From Jatrophihabitans_A sp035248685 (GTDB lineage: Bacteria; Actinomycetota; Actinomycetes; Mycobacteriales; Jatrophihabitantaceae), in assembly GCA_035248685.1 (NCBI GenBank), contig DATFHF010000040.1, forward strand, positions 1 to 64,000: 64,000 nucleotides of DNA, written 5' to 3'. The translations under genes and the position numbers were made by a program. The notes beneath the pieces were generated by a model. The model was not told where the DNA came from. It made no database searches and saw nothing but the letters and a program-made list of their open reading frames with translations. Positions 7,864 to 17,361 of the stretch are shown here, in pieces; within the stretch, counting starts at the first letter, position 1; each line of letters begins with the position of its first letter.

Positions 7864-8979
7864 CTAGAGCCAGCGGCCGGCCACCATCACCCGGCGGACG
7901 CGCAGGTCGTCGTCCAGCAGCACCAAATCGGCGGCCAGCCCCGGCCGGATCGCGCCGCACCGATCGGACAGCCCGAGCACCCGGGCCGGGTTGGTCGAGG
8001 CAGCGGCGACCGCGTCCTCGATCGACAGCCCTACCTCGTGCACCGCGCGCCGGAACGCCTGATCGAGGGTGAGCGTGCTGCCGGCGAGGCTGCCTGACTC
8101 GCTGCCCCGAGCCTGGCCGTCAACCACGGTTACCGGCAAACCACCCAGGACGTAGCTGCCGTCGCCGACTCCGGTCGCGCTCATCGCGTCGGTGACCAGC
8201 ACCAGCCGGTCCCGTCCGTGCCCGGCCGCCAACCGGACCATCGCCGGGTGCACGTGCACCCCATCGTTGATCAGCTCCAGCGCGGCCGAGGACTCCAGCG
8301 CCGCCAGCGCCGCACCGGGCCGGCGGTGATCCAACCGCGGCATCGCGTTGAACAGGTGGGTGACCAGGGTGGCACCGGCCACGAACCCGGCTCGCGCCTG
8401 CTCGTATCCGGCGTCGGTGTGCCCGATGGAGGCGATCACTCCGGCTTCGGCCAGCTCTGAGATCAATGCGAGCGCACCGGGCAGTTCCGGGGCGATGGTC
8501 ACGGTGCGGACGATGCCCTGGCCGGCATCCAACAGCTTGGCCAGCACCTGGGTATCCGGTGGCTGGAGGTGCGCGGCGTTCTGCGCACCGCACCGAGCAT
8601 GGGCCAGGAACGGGCCCTCCAGGTGCGCGCCGGCGATCTGCGGATCCGCGTCGGCCAACTCCACCAACCAGCCGAGCTGCTCGCACATCGCGTCCAGCGG
8701 CCCGGCCATCAGCGACACCAGGGTGCGGGTCGTCCCTCGGTGCCGGTGGTAATCGACCGCGGCCGCCATCGCCGCCGGTGACTCGGTGACGTCGTTGCCG
8801 CCACCGCCGTGCATGTGCAGATCGACAAAGCCCGGTACCAGCCAGCCGCCAGCCAGTTGCTCACCGCCGGCAGCCGGCCCGGTGCCGACCTCGGCAATCA
8901 GCGCGCCGGCAACCCGCAGCCAACCGGTGTCGAGTACGCCGGCCGGAGTGACCAGCCGGGCGCCGGTGATAATGGTCAT
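7864..8979 (-). CDS. nagA: N-acetylglucosamine-6-phosphate deacetylase
   Basis: The 371-aa protein has the usual family length. VDLHMHGGGGNDVTE holds the metal-binding HxH, GAHLEGPFLAHARCGAQ the conserved Glu, and LVTDAMSATG the catalytic Asp. It removes acetate from GlcNAc-6-P, giving glucosamine-6-P for glycolysis or wall precursors. Its start overlaps the stop of the upstream permease gene by 4 nt, so import and first catabolic step are translationally coupled. Dre-like sites upstream of the operon suggest control by a DasR-type repressor. Confidence 0.93.
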   Translation of the reverse strand: MTIITGARLVTPAGVLDTGWLRVAGALIAEVGTGPAAGGEQLAGGWLVPGFVDLHMHGGGGNDVTESPAAMAAAVDYHRHRGTTRTLVSLMAGPLDAMCEQLGWLVELADADPQIAGAHLEGPFLAHARCGAQNAAHLQPPDTQVLAKLLDAGQGIVRTVTIAPELPGALALISELAEAGVIASIGHTDAGYEQARAGFVAGATLVTHLFNAMPRLDHRRPGAALAALESSAALELINDGVHVHPAMVRLAAGHGRDRLVLVTDAMSATGVGDGSYVLGGLPVTVVDGQARGSESGSLAGSTLTLDQAFRRAVHEVGLSIEDAVAAASTNPARVLGLSDRCGAIRPGLAADLVLLDDDLRVRRVMVAGRWL

Positions 8980-9899
8980 CCTTTGACCGCGCCCGAGGTC
9001 AGGCCGGCCGAAATCCGGCTCTGGAACAGCACGAACAGCGCGACCACCGGCAGCGAGGTCAGCGTTGCCGCCGCCATCAGACCGCCCCAGTCCGCGCCGT
9101 GCACCGGACTGGACTGGAAGATCAGCAAGTAGATCATCGCGGTTTGCTTGTCATTGTCGATCAACAGCGTGTTGGCCAGCACGAACTCGTTCCAGGCCAG
9201 GATCCAGCCGTACACCCCGGTGGCGATCAGGCCGGGGCCGACCAGCGGCAGGATCACCTTGTAGAAGGTCTGCCACCGGCTGCACCCGTCGACCATGGCC
9301 GCCTCGTCCAACTCCCGAGGGACGTTGGCGATGAAGGTCCGCAGCGTCCAGGTGGTGTAGGGCATGGTGAACATCAGATAGGCGATTACCACGCCGATCA
9401 GGCTGTTCTTCAGCTGGAACCGATCCAGCAGAAGCGACATCGGAATGGTCAGCGCCAGCAACGGGATCATCTGCACGATCAGCACGACGAAGATGAAGAT
9501 CCGCCGTCCGAGGAAGCGGAAGCGCGCGATCGCCAGTGCTCCGAAGAAGCCGATCACGATGCTGATGACCACCGCGGCCACCGTGATCACCAGGCTGTTG
9601 CGTAGGTCGGCACGAAATATCGGATCCCGCAACACCTCGCTGAAGCCACGCAGGCTGGGATGCGCAGGCCAGAACTTCGGGGTCAGTGAGTTGATGTCGG
9701 CGCTGGTCTTGAAAGCGGTAATCACCATCCAGTAGATGGGAAAACCCAGCACCACCGCGAGCAGCATGGCCAGGGTGTTCCAGGCCCAGGTGGCCGCCGC
9801 GGCGTGGCGGCGTTGCGCTCGCCGGGGACGCACGGCAGGCACCGGGGCATCGGCCACCGGGGCCGGGCCGACCAGGTTCGGAGGCACCACCGCGGTCAT
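8976..9899 (-). CDS. Sugar ABC transporter permease (DasC/MalG type)
   Basis: The 307-aa inner-membrane permease has six transmembrane segments after a ~40-residue cytoplasmic tail. The EAA loop EAAMVDGCSRWQTFYKVILP docks the ATPase. It overlaps both neighbours by 4 nt (the other permease upstream, nagA downstream). The family imports chitobiose/GlcNAc-type or other oligosaccharides; nagA in the operon favours an aminosugar. Confidence 0.9.
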   Translation of the reverse strand: MTAVVPPNLVGPAPVADAPVPAVRPRRAQRRHAAAATWAWNTLAMLLAVVLGFPIYWMVITAFKTSADINSLTPKFWPAHPSLRGFSEVLRDPIFRADLRNSLVITVAAVVISIVIGFFGALAIARFRFLGRRIFIFVVLIVQMIPLLALTIPMSLLLDRFQLKNSLIGVVIAYLMFTMPYTTWTLRTFIANVPRELDEAAMVDGCSRWQTFYKVILPLVGPGLIATGVYGWILAWNEFVLANTLLIDNDKQTAMIYLLIFQSSPVHGADWGGLMAAATLTSLPVVALFVLFQSRISAGLTSGAVKG

Positions 9900-10867
9900 T
9901 CGGCGTCTCCGATCTTGAAGAGTTGCTTGATGTAGAACACCATCACCACCAGCAGGCAGGCCATCATCAGCACGCCCACGGTCGCGCCGAGGTTGTAGTG
10001 GCTGCTACCGACGCCCTGCGAATACATGTAGATACCGATCGTCTGGTACCCCGGCTCGGGATGGCCGTCCCGCATGAACCAGATTTGGTTGAACACGCCG
10101 AAGTCCCAGATCACCGACAGCGTGGTGAGGATTACCAGCAGCGGCCGCAGAAACGGCCAGGTCACGTTCCGAAAGGCCTGCCAGGCCCCGGCACCGTCCA
10201 CCCGGGCTGCCTCCAGTACGTCCCGTGGGATCTGGGTGATACCGGCGTGCAACGAGATCGCCAGCAGCGGGATCGCGCCCCACACCACCACCGCGGTGAC
10301 CACCGCCAAGCCCTGGTGCGGGTCGGCGAACCAGTCGTGCCCGCGCATGTGCAGCCCGGGCAGCTTGTTCAGCATGGCGTTGGCCGCGCCGTATTGGCTG
10401 GAGAAGATCCAGTAGAACACCTGGGTTGAGACGGTGGACGGCACCGCCCACACGAACAGCAGCACCGCGGTCAAGATCAGCCGGGCCCAGGTCGACACCC
10501 GGTTCAGCAACACCGCCACCGCCAACCCGATCGCCAGGCTGAGCAACACGTTGATCACGGTGAACACCACGGTCCGGGTCAGCACCGTCCAGAAGGTCGA
10601 ATCCGACAGCACCCCGGTGAAGTTGCGCAGTCCGACGAACGGGGTCGTCCCGCCGCTGTGGAATAGCGCGTACTTGCCGCCTTCCTGCTTCTGGAGCGAC
10701 AGCTGCACGATCTTGGCCAGTGGCCAGGCCGCCACCGCGGCCAGCACGAGTACCGCCGGCAGGATCAGCAGGTAGGGCAGCCCGGCCGATCGCGGCCCGC
10801 CATAAGCCCGAGGCCGGGGACGCAACCTGCGTGCGGGTCGCGTCCCCGGGACTCGGATCATGGTCAT
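9896..10867 (-). CDS. Sugar ABC transporter permease (DasB/MalF type)
   Basis: The 323-aa permease has six transmembrane helices and the EAA loop EAARVDGAGAWQAFRNVTWP. A basic Arg-rich N-terminus precedes the first helix. An in-frame ATG two codons later (10861) is an equal start. No ATPase is encoded in the operon. In Streptomyces the shared ATPase MsiK powers such importers, so an unlinked MsiK-like protein is expected. Confidence 0.9.
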   Translation of the reverse strand: MTMIRVPGTRPARRLRPRPRAYGGPRSAGLPYLLILPAVLVLAAVAAWPLAKIVQLSLQKQEGGKYALFHSGGTTPFVGLRNFTGVLSDSTFWTVLTRTVVFTVINVLLSLAIGLAVAVLLNRVSTWARLILTAVLLFVWAVPSTVSTQVFYWIFSSQYGAANAMLNKLPGLHMRGHDWFADPHQGLAVVTAVVVWGAIPLLAISLHAGITQIPRDVLEAARVDGAGAWQAFRNVTWPFLRPLLVILTTLSVIWDFGVFNQIWFMRDGHPEPGYQTIGIYMYSQGVGSSHYNLGATVGVLMMACLLVVMVFYIKQLFKIGDAE

Positions 10868-10890
10868 GGCTGGAGGGTACGGACGACTGC

Positions 10891-12210
10891 TCAGCTACCG
10901 GCGTTCAGCGTGCTGGCGATCTGGTCGTCTGCCGCCTTGGCCGCGTCAGCGATGGAGCTCTTACCGGTCGCGATGGATTCCAGCATGTTCTGAAGGATGT
11001 TGTTGCTCTCCACGTTGGCCCAGTTGGGCGTGTTGGGCACGAACCAGGTGTTCTTGGCGGCCTCCCCGGTGGACTTGTTCGCGTCCCCGGCGGCCTCGTA
11101 GACGCCGAGCAGCGAGGTGGTGTTCGGGATCGCGAACTTGGCCAGCGCGGTCTGACTGGTGGTGTCGGTGTAGTACTTGATCCAGGCCGCGCCCAGGCCC
11201 GGGTTGGCCGCCTTGGCCGGCACCGCCAGATCCGAGCCACCCAGGAAGGACGGGGTGTACTGACCCGAGGTGACCCCGGGCAGCGGGAAGGTCGCCAGAT
11301 CCTTGGCCAGCGCCGGCTTGCCGGTCTTCGGATCGGTCACCGCGCCGACCTCCCAGCCGTTGCCGAGGATCGCCCCGGTGTGGCCCTGCGCCATGATGGC
11401 GTCCTGGTCGGACTCATCCTTGGTGGCCCCACCCACCGAGTACATGGTGAGCTTCTGCCAGGCGGCCAGGCCCTGCTGGGCTTGGCTGCTCTCCAGCGTG
11501 CCGACCCACTTGCCGCTCTGCTGCTCGGCGATCTTGCCGCCGGCCCCGTAGACGAACGACATCGCCGCATACCAGTACTTGCCCGGCATGTAGAAGGCGG
11601 AGAACGCCTTGTCGCTGGCGTTGGCTGCCTTGACCTTGTCCAGGTCGGCGGTCAGCTCGTCCAAAGTGCTGGGCGCGGTGGTGATCCCGGCCTTGCTGAA
11701 AAGGTCGGTGCGGTAGATGACGACCCGGCTGCCGGCGTAGTAGGGCACCGCCTCCAGCTTGCCGTCCGGCGAGGTACCGGAGTCGGCCAGGCCTTGCAGC
11801 CAGCTCGCGGAGTTCTCGAACTGCGACTTGGCCGAGCTCAGGTTGGCAAACGCGCCACCGGCGATGTAGGAGGCGGTCTGGGTGTTGCCCAGCTCCACCA
11901 CGTCCGGGATGGCGGTGCTGCCGGCGAATGTCGAGTCCAGCTTGGTGGTGTAGTTCGACCACTGCTGCCACTGCACGTTCACCTTCGCCCCGGTGGCCGC
12001 CTCGAAGCGCTGAGTGGCCTGATTGACGACGTCCGGCCAGCCCTTCTGCGCGTCGCTCTGGAGCCACACCGTGATGGTCTTGCCCTTGCCGTTCATGCTC
12101 AAGACGCTGTCGTCCTTGCTGCTGGCGGCTTTCTTGGAGCTCGAGCAGGCGCTGAGTGCCAGGGCCAGCGTGGCGGTCAGGACCACTGCGCTCGCGAATC
12201 TGCGGTTCAC
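10891..12210 (-). CDS. Extracellular solute-binding lipoprotein (DasA/NgcE-like)
   Basis: A 439-aa protein. The signal peptide ends in lipobox LSAC, so it is a lipid-anchored binding protein of cluster 1 (KTITVWLQSD, VVELGNTQTASY, then a typical C-terminal lobe). It is the first gene of the importer-nagA operon and lies directly behind two dre-like operators. Several binding proteins share this architecture. An aminosugar ligand is inferred from nagA and the operators, not from the binding site. Confidence 0.88.
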   Translation of the reverse strand: MNRRFASAVVLTATLALALSACSSSKKAASSKDDSVLSMNGKGKTITVWLQSDAQKGWPDVVNQATQRFEAATGAKVNVQWQQWSNYTTKLDSTFAGSTAIPDVVELGNTQTASYIAGGAFANLSSAKSQFENSASWLQGLADSGTSPDGKLEAVPYYAGSRVVIYRTDLFSKAGITTAPSTLDELTADLDKVKAANASDKAFSAFYMPGKYWYAAMSFVYGAGGKIAEQQSGKWVGTLESSQAQQGLAAWQKLTMYSVGGATKDESDQDAIMAQGHTGAILGNGWEVGAVTDPKTGKPALAKDLATFPLPGVTSGQYTPSFLGGSDLAVPAKAANPGLGAAWIKYYTDTTSQTALAKFAIPNTTSLLGVYEAAGDANKSTGEAAKNTWFVPNTPNWANVESNNILQNMLESIATGKSSIADAAKAADDQIASTLNAGS

Positions 12211-12227
12211 GGCCGGTCTCCTTCAAG

Positions 12228-12243
12228 ATTGGTATAGACGAAT
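12228..12243. promoter_or_regulatory. dre-like operator 1 (DasR/GntR type)
   Basis: ATTGGTATAGACGAAT keeps the left half and centre of the Streptomyces DasR element (about ACTGGTCTAGACCACT). It lies 18 bp upstream of the binding-protein start and one promoter face away from site 2. Confidence 0.6.
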
Positions 12244-12252
12244 TTCGCAAGT

Positions 12253-12268
12253 ATTGGCCTAGACCATT
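12253..12268. promoter_or_regulatory. dre-like operator 2 (best match)
   Basis: ATTGGCCTAGACCATT is an almost perfect palindrome matching the DasR consensus core GGYCTAGACC. Its centre is 25 bp from site 1. The two sites sit between the divergent binding-protein and PBP genes and could control both. Confidence 0.75.
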
Positions 12269-12381
12269 CGACGTGTCAAGCACCAGCCGGGTGTCAATTG
12301 CCGGTCGGGCTCGGTTGGCCGGCTGAGGGGGGTCTCAGCAATCTGATCGGGCTCTCAGCCAGTCGCCGGACAATTGAGCAG

Positions 12382-14868
12382 GTGCCGACCCTGACTCCCC
12401 ATCACCGTCGCCTGCTCAGTACCACCGGAAAGCTGGCCGCCGCCATCGCGGTCGCCGGGGCGCTCGTGGCCGGAATGGTGTTGCCCTTTGTGGGCGGCAT
12501 CGGCCTGGCGGTAGGCAGTGCCGCCGGGCAGTTCCTCGATAGCTCCTGCGATCTGGTGATCACTCCGGCCCAGCAAACCAGCACCGTCTACGCCTCGGAC
12601 GGACGCACCGTGATCGCCACCCTGTACGCGCAGAACCGCCGGGACATCCCGTTGGCGCAGATTCCGCAGGTGGTGCAGGACGCACTGATCTCCACCGAGG
12701 ACCGGCGCTTCTACTCCCACCACGGGGTGGACCTGCACGGCCTGATCCGGGCGGCGTTGCACAACGGCAGCGGCAGCGGCGACACCCAGGGCGGCTCCAC
12801 GCTGACCATGCAGTACGTCAAGCAGGTGCGGTACTACCAGGCCGCCACCGACGCCGAACGGCAGGCCGCGATCGAGCAGGACCTGACCCGCAAGATTCAG
12901 GACGCCCGCTGCGCGATCGACCTGGAGAAGCGCTATACCAAGAGCCAGATCCTGGATGACTACTTCAACATTGCCTTCTTCGGCGAGAACTCCTACGGCA
13001 TCCAGGTGGCCGCCGAAACCTACTTCGGGGTGCCGGCCGCCAAGCTGAGCCTGGCCCAGGGCGCCACCCTGGTCGGCTTGCTGCAAAGCCCCTCGCAGCT
13101 CGACCCGTTCGTCAATCCCGGCGCGGCCCAGCAGCGACGCAACCAGGTGCTGGAGAACATGGTCAGCAACGGCAAGCTCAGCGCGGCCGAGGCAGCGCAG
13201 GCCGAAGCTCGGCCGCTGGAGCTCGCGGCCAGCTCACCGCCGCCGGTGCGGGAGGGCTGCACGAACGCTTCGGCGGCGATCCGCAACGCCGGCTTCTTCT
13301 GCGACTACGTCACCAACTGGCTGCAGAGCCAGGGCGGGCTGTCCGAGCAGGCCATCAAGACCGGCGGCCTGCGGATCGTCACCACCCTGGACGCCTCGCT
13401 GCAGAACAGCGGCCAGCTCGCGGTCTGGCAATCCGGGCTGGACCCCCGTTCGGCCACCGTGTTGGTCATGCCGTCGGTGGTCCCGCAGACCGGTGCGGTC
13501 ACCACCATGATCACCAGCCGGCACTACGGGGTGGCCGCCGGCCAGACCACCCTCCCGCTGTTCACCACCGGCTACGCCGGATCCGGCTCGACGTACAAGT
13601 ACTTCACCGCGCTGGCCGCGCTCAGCCTCGGCGCGCAACCGAACTTCACGCTGACCAGCGGCGCGGACTCCTACACCGTCCGCAACTGCCCGGTGGACGC
13701 CAACACCGTGCCGTACACCACGCACAACGCCGGCAACTACCGCGCCACACTGCCGCTGTCGGACGCGCTGCCGGAATCGGTGAACACTTACTTCGTCGGC
13801 ATGGAGGACCAGTTCTTCGGCTGTGACCTCAAGCCGATCGTCCGGACGGCGTTGAACCTCGGCATGACCACGCTGAACCAGCCGGACGCGCCGGGCTCGA
13901 GCCAGACCATCGCCGAGGCCACCATCGCCGAGCACCGGACCGGATTCACGCTGGGCTTCTCGCCCACCTCGGCGCTCCAGCTGTCGGCCGCGTACGCCGC
14001 GGCGGCCAACGACGGTGTGTACTGCCCGGCCAACCCGATCCAGAGCATCACCGGTCCGACCGGCGCCCCGGTGCGCTACACCAAGCCGGCCTGCACCCGG
14101 CAATTCGACCCGCAGGTAGCCCGGACGCTGGTACGGATGATGACCGTGGACACCACCAGCTATGAGGGCACCGCCGCCGGCTACTTCCGGGACTGGTACG
14201 CGGCCGGTGGTAGCCCGGTGGCTTCCAAGACCGGCACCGACAACGACGATCCGCACGGCCCCGACCAGGGCAACGGCAACTCCGCGCTCTGGTTCGTCGG
14301 GATGACGCCCAGCCTGGTGTCGGCCGCAGCCCTGGTCAACCCCAGCTCACCGAAGGCGACCGTGACCGGGCTGCCGGCCGACGTCGCCAACAACGGCAGC
14401 GACGTCTTCGGCGCCTACGCCAGCACGTTCTGGCTGGACGCCTACGGCCCGGCGTTGCAGGACCAGGAGTGGAGCTGGCCGGATCCGAACGACGTCAGCA
14501 ACCCGGTGCCGGTACCCGACCTCACCGGATCCACGCCGGCGGACGCGATCGCCAGGCTGACCGAGCTGGGCCTGACCGGGACGGTCGCGAGCACGATCTG
14601 CGGCAGCGGCGCCCCGGCCGGCACGGTCGGCTATTACGAACCGCACGTCGCCAGCGCCGGCGGCCGGGTGACCCTGTGTCTGAGCAACGGGACGGCGCCC
14701 ACCGGCTCGGACTACTTCTATGGCGGATCGCCGAGCAGTAGCCCTTCCGGCGATCGACTCGGTGGCCGGAGCAGTGGCGGCGATGGGCACGGCGGTGGCG
14801 GTGGCGGTGGTGGTACCTCGGGGACGCGGCCGACCCCGATTCCCAGCCCATCCCGGCACCCGGGCTAG
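12382..14868 (+). CDS. Class A penicillin-binding protein with C-terminal PASTA domain
   Basis: An 828-aa bifunctional wall synthase. A transmembrane helix (~residues 20-45) is followed by a GT51 glycosyltransferase (STEDRRFYSHHGVD, catalytic Glu106; GGSTLTMQYVKQ). The transpeptidase has all motifs: S403-T-Y-K, S466-V-N and K616-T-G. A single PASTA-like unit (VPVPDLTGSTPADAIARLTE) and a Gly/Ser/Pro-rich tail close the protein. It polymerises lipid II and cross-links it outside the membrane. The start is uncertain: GTG 12382 is used because the mature N-terminal pattern begins there; TTG 12298, closer to the dre sites, is the alternative. It is divergent from the aminosugar importer. Confidence 0.88.
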   Translation: MPTLTPHHRRLLSTTGKLAAAIAVAGALVAGMVLPFVGGIGLAVGSAAGQFLDSSCDLVITPAQQTSTVYASDGRTVIATLYAQNRRDIPLAQIPQVVQDALISTEDRRFYSHHGVDLHGLIRAALHNGSGSGDTQGGSTLTMQYVKQVRYYQAATDAERQAAIEQDLTRKIQDARCAIDLEKRYTKSQILDDYFNIAFFGENSYGIQVAAETYFGVPAAKLSLAQGATLVGLLQSPSQLDPFVNPGAAQQRRNQVLENMVSNGKLSAAEAAQAEARPLELAASSPPPVREGCTNASAAIRNAGFFCDYVTNWLQSQGGLSEQAIKTGGLRIVTTLDASLQNSGQLAVWQSGLDPRSATVLVMPSVVPQTGAVTTMITSRHYGVAAGQTTLPLFTTGYAGSGSTYKYFTALAALSLGAQPNFTLTSGADSYTVRNCPVDANTVPYTTHNAGNYRATLPLSDALPESVNTYFVGMEDQFFGCDLKPIVRTALNLGMTTLNQPDAPGSSQTIAEATIAEHRTGFTLGFSPTSALQLSAAYAAAANDGVYCPANPIQSITGPTGAPVRYTKPACTRQFDPQVARTLVRMMTVDTTSYEGTAAGYFRDWYAAGGSPVASKTGTDNDDPHGPDQGNGNSALWFVGMTPSLVSAAALVNPSSPKATVTGLPADVANNGSDVFGAYASTFWLDAYGPALQDQEWSWPDPNDVSNPVPVPDLTGSTPADAIARLTELGLTGTVASTICGSGAPAGTVGYYEPHVASAGGRVTLCLSNGTAPTGSDYFYGGSPSSSPSGDRLGGRSSGGDGHGGGGGGGGTSGTRPTPIPSPSRHPG

Positions 14869-14882
14869 CCTGCCGTCCTTCG

Positions 14883-16328
14883 CTAGGCGTTGACGAGTAG
14901 GTCGGCGGCCGCCGCCAGCAGGCCGGGCGCGACGCCCCGGGTGCGGACTAGCGGCAGGCCGGCCAGCTCGGGCAACTCGACCGGCCAACCGACATCAACC
15001 ACCACCGTCGGCATACCGGCCCGGTGCTGACCGACCGCCAATTCGAGCAGCCGGCACTGCCAGCGATGCCGGCTCGGATCGCGGACCACGGCCACCAGAG
15101 ACCGGCCGGCCCATCCCGCTAGCCCAGCCAGCGACTCCGGACCGTCCACCGTCACCACCTCAGCTCCCGGTATCCGTTCGTGCAGCGGACCGGCGAGCGT
15201 CCATGGCAATGGGCCGGAGGCCATCCCGCTGGCCGGCCGGCATTCCACCACCACCGGATCGACCAGCCGGGGCAACGTCCCGATCGCTTCGAGGCAGCGG
15301 GCTGCTATCCCGTCGGTAGCCGGCGGCGGCTCGGCGACCGCCGGTTCGGCGAGCAACGCGGTCCGCCGAGCGGCATCGGCCAGCCGGTCGAACGACAGCC
15401 GGCCGGCCCGGACGGCGGCCAGCACGGCGTCCGGGATCGCGGTCAGCAGCTCCGGGTAGTCCCGCGCGCCGGTCTCGATCGTGTCGGCGCCGGCCGCCAG
15501 CGCGGCCACAAAGCCTTCGACCATTCCAACGGTGGACGACACCGCCGCCATCTCCAGCGCATCGGTAACGATGGTGCCGGTGAAACCGAGCTGCTCGCGC
15601 AACACCCCGGTGGTGATTGCGCGACTGACGGTCGCCAGCTCGGCGTCCAGGCTGGGCACCAGCAGATGCCCGGTCATCACGGCCCGGCTGCCCGCGCCGA
15701 TCGCGGCCCGGAACGGGCGGAACTCGACCGCCGCCAACTGGTCGCGGTCGCGTTCGACGGTGGCCACCTCGTGGTGCGAGTCCGCGCTGGTGGCGCCGTG
15801 GCCGGGAAAATGCTTGGCGCAGGCGGCCACCCCGGACCGCTGGATGCCGTGCACCGCCGCGGCGACCTGCCGGGCCGCCATCGCCGGGTCGGCGCTGAAT
15901 GACCGGACCCCGATCACCGGGTTGTCCGGGTCGACGTTCACGTCGGCGACCGGGGCGAGGTTCAGCGTCACCCCGGCCGCAGCCAATCGGGCGCCGATCG
16001 CGGCATAAACCGCCTCGGTCGCGGCCGGGTCGTCCAACCAGCCCAAAGCCGCGGCACCCGGCGCGGCACTGCCCCGCACGGTGTCGAGTCGGGTGACGTC
16101 GCCGCCCTCCTCGTCCAGGCCGAGCACGATCGGGCCACCGGCCGCCGCCCGCAGCTGCCCGGTCAGCGCTTCGACGTTCGAGCCGTCGCCAAGGTTCGAC
16201 CCGAACAGGATCACCCCGCCCAGCCCGCCGACCAGCCCGTCCAGGAGCCAGCTCGGCGGGGTTGGGCCGACGAAGCCCGGCACCAGGCAGGCCAGCGCTA
16301 GCCGCCGGATCTCGGCATCGGTAGTCAT
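14883..16328 (-). CDS. GH3 beta-N-acetylglucosaminidase (NagZ type)
   Basis: A 481-aa protein without a signal peptide. LGLDEEGGDVTRLD is the N-terminal signature. CAKHFPGHGATSADSHHEVA carries the NagZ loop with the catalytic Asp-His pair, and GTIVTDALEM has the nucleophile Asp. A C-terminal ~130-residue domain follows. ATG 16328 has GGGAG 7 nt upstream, better than GTG 16334. It would release GlcNAc from muropeptides or chitin fragments in the cytoplasm. The dre-like site just upstream ties it to the nagA/importer operon in one aminosugar-salvage regulon. It converges with the PBP gene. Confidence 0.9.
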   Translation of the reverse strand: MTTDAEIRRLALACLVPGFVGPTPPSWLLDGLVGGLGGVILFGSNLGDGSNVEALTGQLRAAAGGPIVLGLDEEGGDVTRLDTVRGSAAPGAAALGWLDDPAATEAVYAAIGARLAAAGVTLNLAPVADVNVDPDNPVIGVRSFSADPAMAARQVAAAVHGIQRSGVAACAKHFPGHGATSADSHHEVATVERDRDQLAAVEFRPFRAAIGAGSRAVMTGHLLVPSLDAELATVSRAITTGVLREQLGFTGTIVTDALEMAAVSSTVGMVEGFVAALAAGADTIETGARDYPELLTAIPDAVLAAVRAGRLSFDRLADAARRTALLAEPAVAEPPPATDGIAARCLEAIGTLPRLVDPVVVECRPASGMASGPLPWTLAGPLHERIPGAEVVTVDGPESLAGLAGWAGRSLVAVVRDPSRHRWQCRLLELAVGQHRAGMPTVVVDVGWPVELPELAGLPLVRTRGVAPGLLAAAADLLVNA

Positions 16329-16349
16329 GCCCACGCTCCCGTACTCGCT

Positions 16350-16365
16350 AATGGTATAGACAACT
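16350..16365. promoter_or_regulatory. dre-like operator 3
   Basis: AATGGTATAGACAACT shares the GGTATAGAC core with operator 1 and lies 22 bp upstream of the GH3 gene. The right half is poorly matched, so binding would be weaker. Finding the same core in front of two aminosugar genes is the reason for the call. Confidence 0.6.
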
Positions 16366-16397
16366 TAAGCCTGCCGGACCTGGACGATACTCGATGG

Positions 16398-16796
16398 ATG
16401 ATCGCCACCGAGACCGCGCGGCAATTGCGGGACGCCGGGCTGCGCTGGCAGCCCGAGCCCGGCGACCGGTTCGTGGTGCTGGATCGGGGCATGGACCGCG
16501 AGGTCTTCATGCTCAGCGAGATGACGGTGGAGGTGCATGCCCTCGGCGACCGACGGGTGTTCGGCTTCAACGGCACCACCGAGTGGGCGCTGGACTCGGT
16601 CGAAGAGCGGGACTCGGTGTGGCTGCCGCGGGAAGGCCAGCTGCGCGCGTTGCTGGCCGGGACGTTCCGGGCGCTGCGCCGGGACGGCGAGCTGTGGCGG
16701 GTGGACATCGAGGTGAACGGGGCGCCGGCCAGCTTCGCCCACCCGGACGCGGAGGAGGCCTACGCGCAGGCGCTACTGCGGCTAATCGTTGGCTGA
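16398..16796 (+). CDS. Conserved actinobacterial hypothetical protein
   Basis: A 132-aa soluble protein with a compact, well-charged sequence. The stretch FGFNGTTEWALDSVE, followed by VWLPREGQLRALLAG, seems typical of a small conserved family in actinobacteria. No catalytic motif, signal or membrane segment is visible. It is divergent from the GH3 gene and convergent with the thioesterase gene. No function is proposed. Confidence 0.8.
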   Translation: MIATETARQLRDAGLRWQPEPGDRFVVLDRGMDREVFMLSEMTVEVHALGDRRVFGFNGTTEWALDSVEERDSVWLPREGQLRALLAGTFRALRRDGELWRVDIEVNGAPASFAHPDAEEAYAQALLRLIVG

Positions 16797-16821
16797 TCCT
16801 CAGCCGGCCAGTCCGCGCCAC

Positions 16822-17253
16822 TCAGTCGGCCAGCAGCGGGCCGCCCAACTGCCGGGACCGGCCCCGCATCTCGGCGACCACCACTCCGTCGGCCCGTCGC
16901 ACCGTCACGTCGTACAGGCCGCTGCGGCCGCGCCGGTAGCGCTCCACCGCGACCGCCCGCAATTCGTCGCCCAGGCCGACCGTCGCCAGGAAGTCGATGT
17001 CGCAGCCGGCCGCCACGGTGACCGCGTTGTAGCTGTTGCAAGCCATCGCGAAGGCGGTATCAGCCAGGCTGAACACGCAGCCGCCGTGTCCGATGCCGTG
17101 CCCGTTCAGCATCTCGGCGGTGACCGTCATCGCCAGTTCGGCCCGTCCCGGCCCCACCGAAACCGGCCGGATGCCCAACGCGGCCGAGGCGGCGTCGGCG
17201 CGCAGCATCTCGTCCTGGCAGCGTTGGGCGAGCAGTTGTGCCGGGTCGGCCAT
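16822..17253 (-). CDS. PaaI-family hotdog thioesterase
   Basis: A 143-aa protein from ATG 17253. LNGHGIGHGGCVFSLADTAF is the hotdog signature with the catalytic Asp of PaaI enzymes, and GCDIDFLATVGLGDEL is the following strand pair. The family hydrolyses acyl- or phenylacetyl-CoA ring derivatives, usually as a tetramer. No paa genes are nearby, so the physiological substrate is open; it may be general acyl-CoA housekeeping. Confidence 0.87.
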   Translation of the reverse strand: MADPAQLLAQRCQDEMLRADAASAALGIRPVSVGPGRAELAMTVTAEMLNGHGIGHGGCVFSLADTAFAMACNSYNAVTVAAGCDIDFLATVGLGDELRAVAVERYRRGRSGLYDVTVRRADGVVVAEMRGRSRQLGGPLLAD

Positions 17254-17361
17254 GCACCCCACCGTAGCGGGTGGGTCGGGCACGCCTGCGTTCTGCGGAG
17301 ACGGCGCCGAGGCCGTAACTTTGACGCTGCGACTCCCGCCGGGTGATGGAGGATGCCAGCG

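Noticed and set aside
12298..12381. TTG start 28 codons upstream for the class A PBP
   Set aside because: It has no ribosome binding site and adds a non-family N-terminus. It is kept only as an alternative.
16394..16939. 181-codon plus-strand frame overlapping the conserved hypothetical gene
   Set aside because: It is a shifted frame of the 132-aa gene, with low-complexity translation and no start signal.
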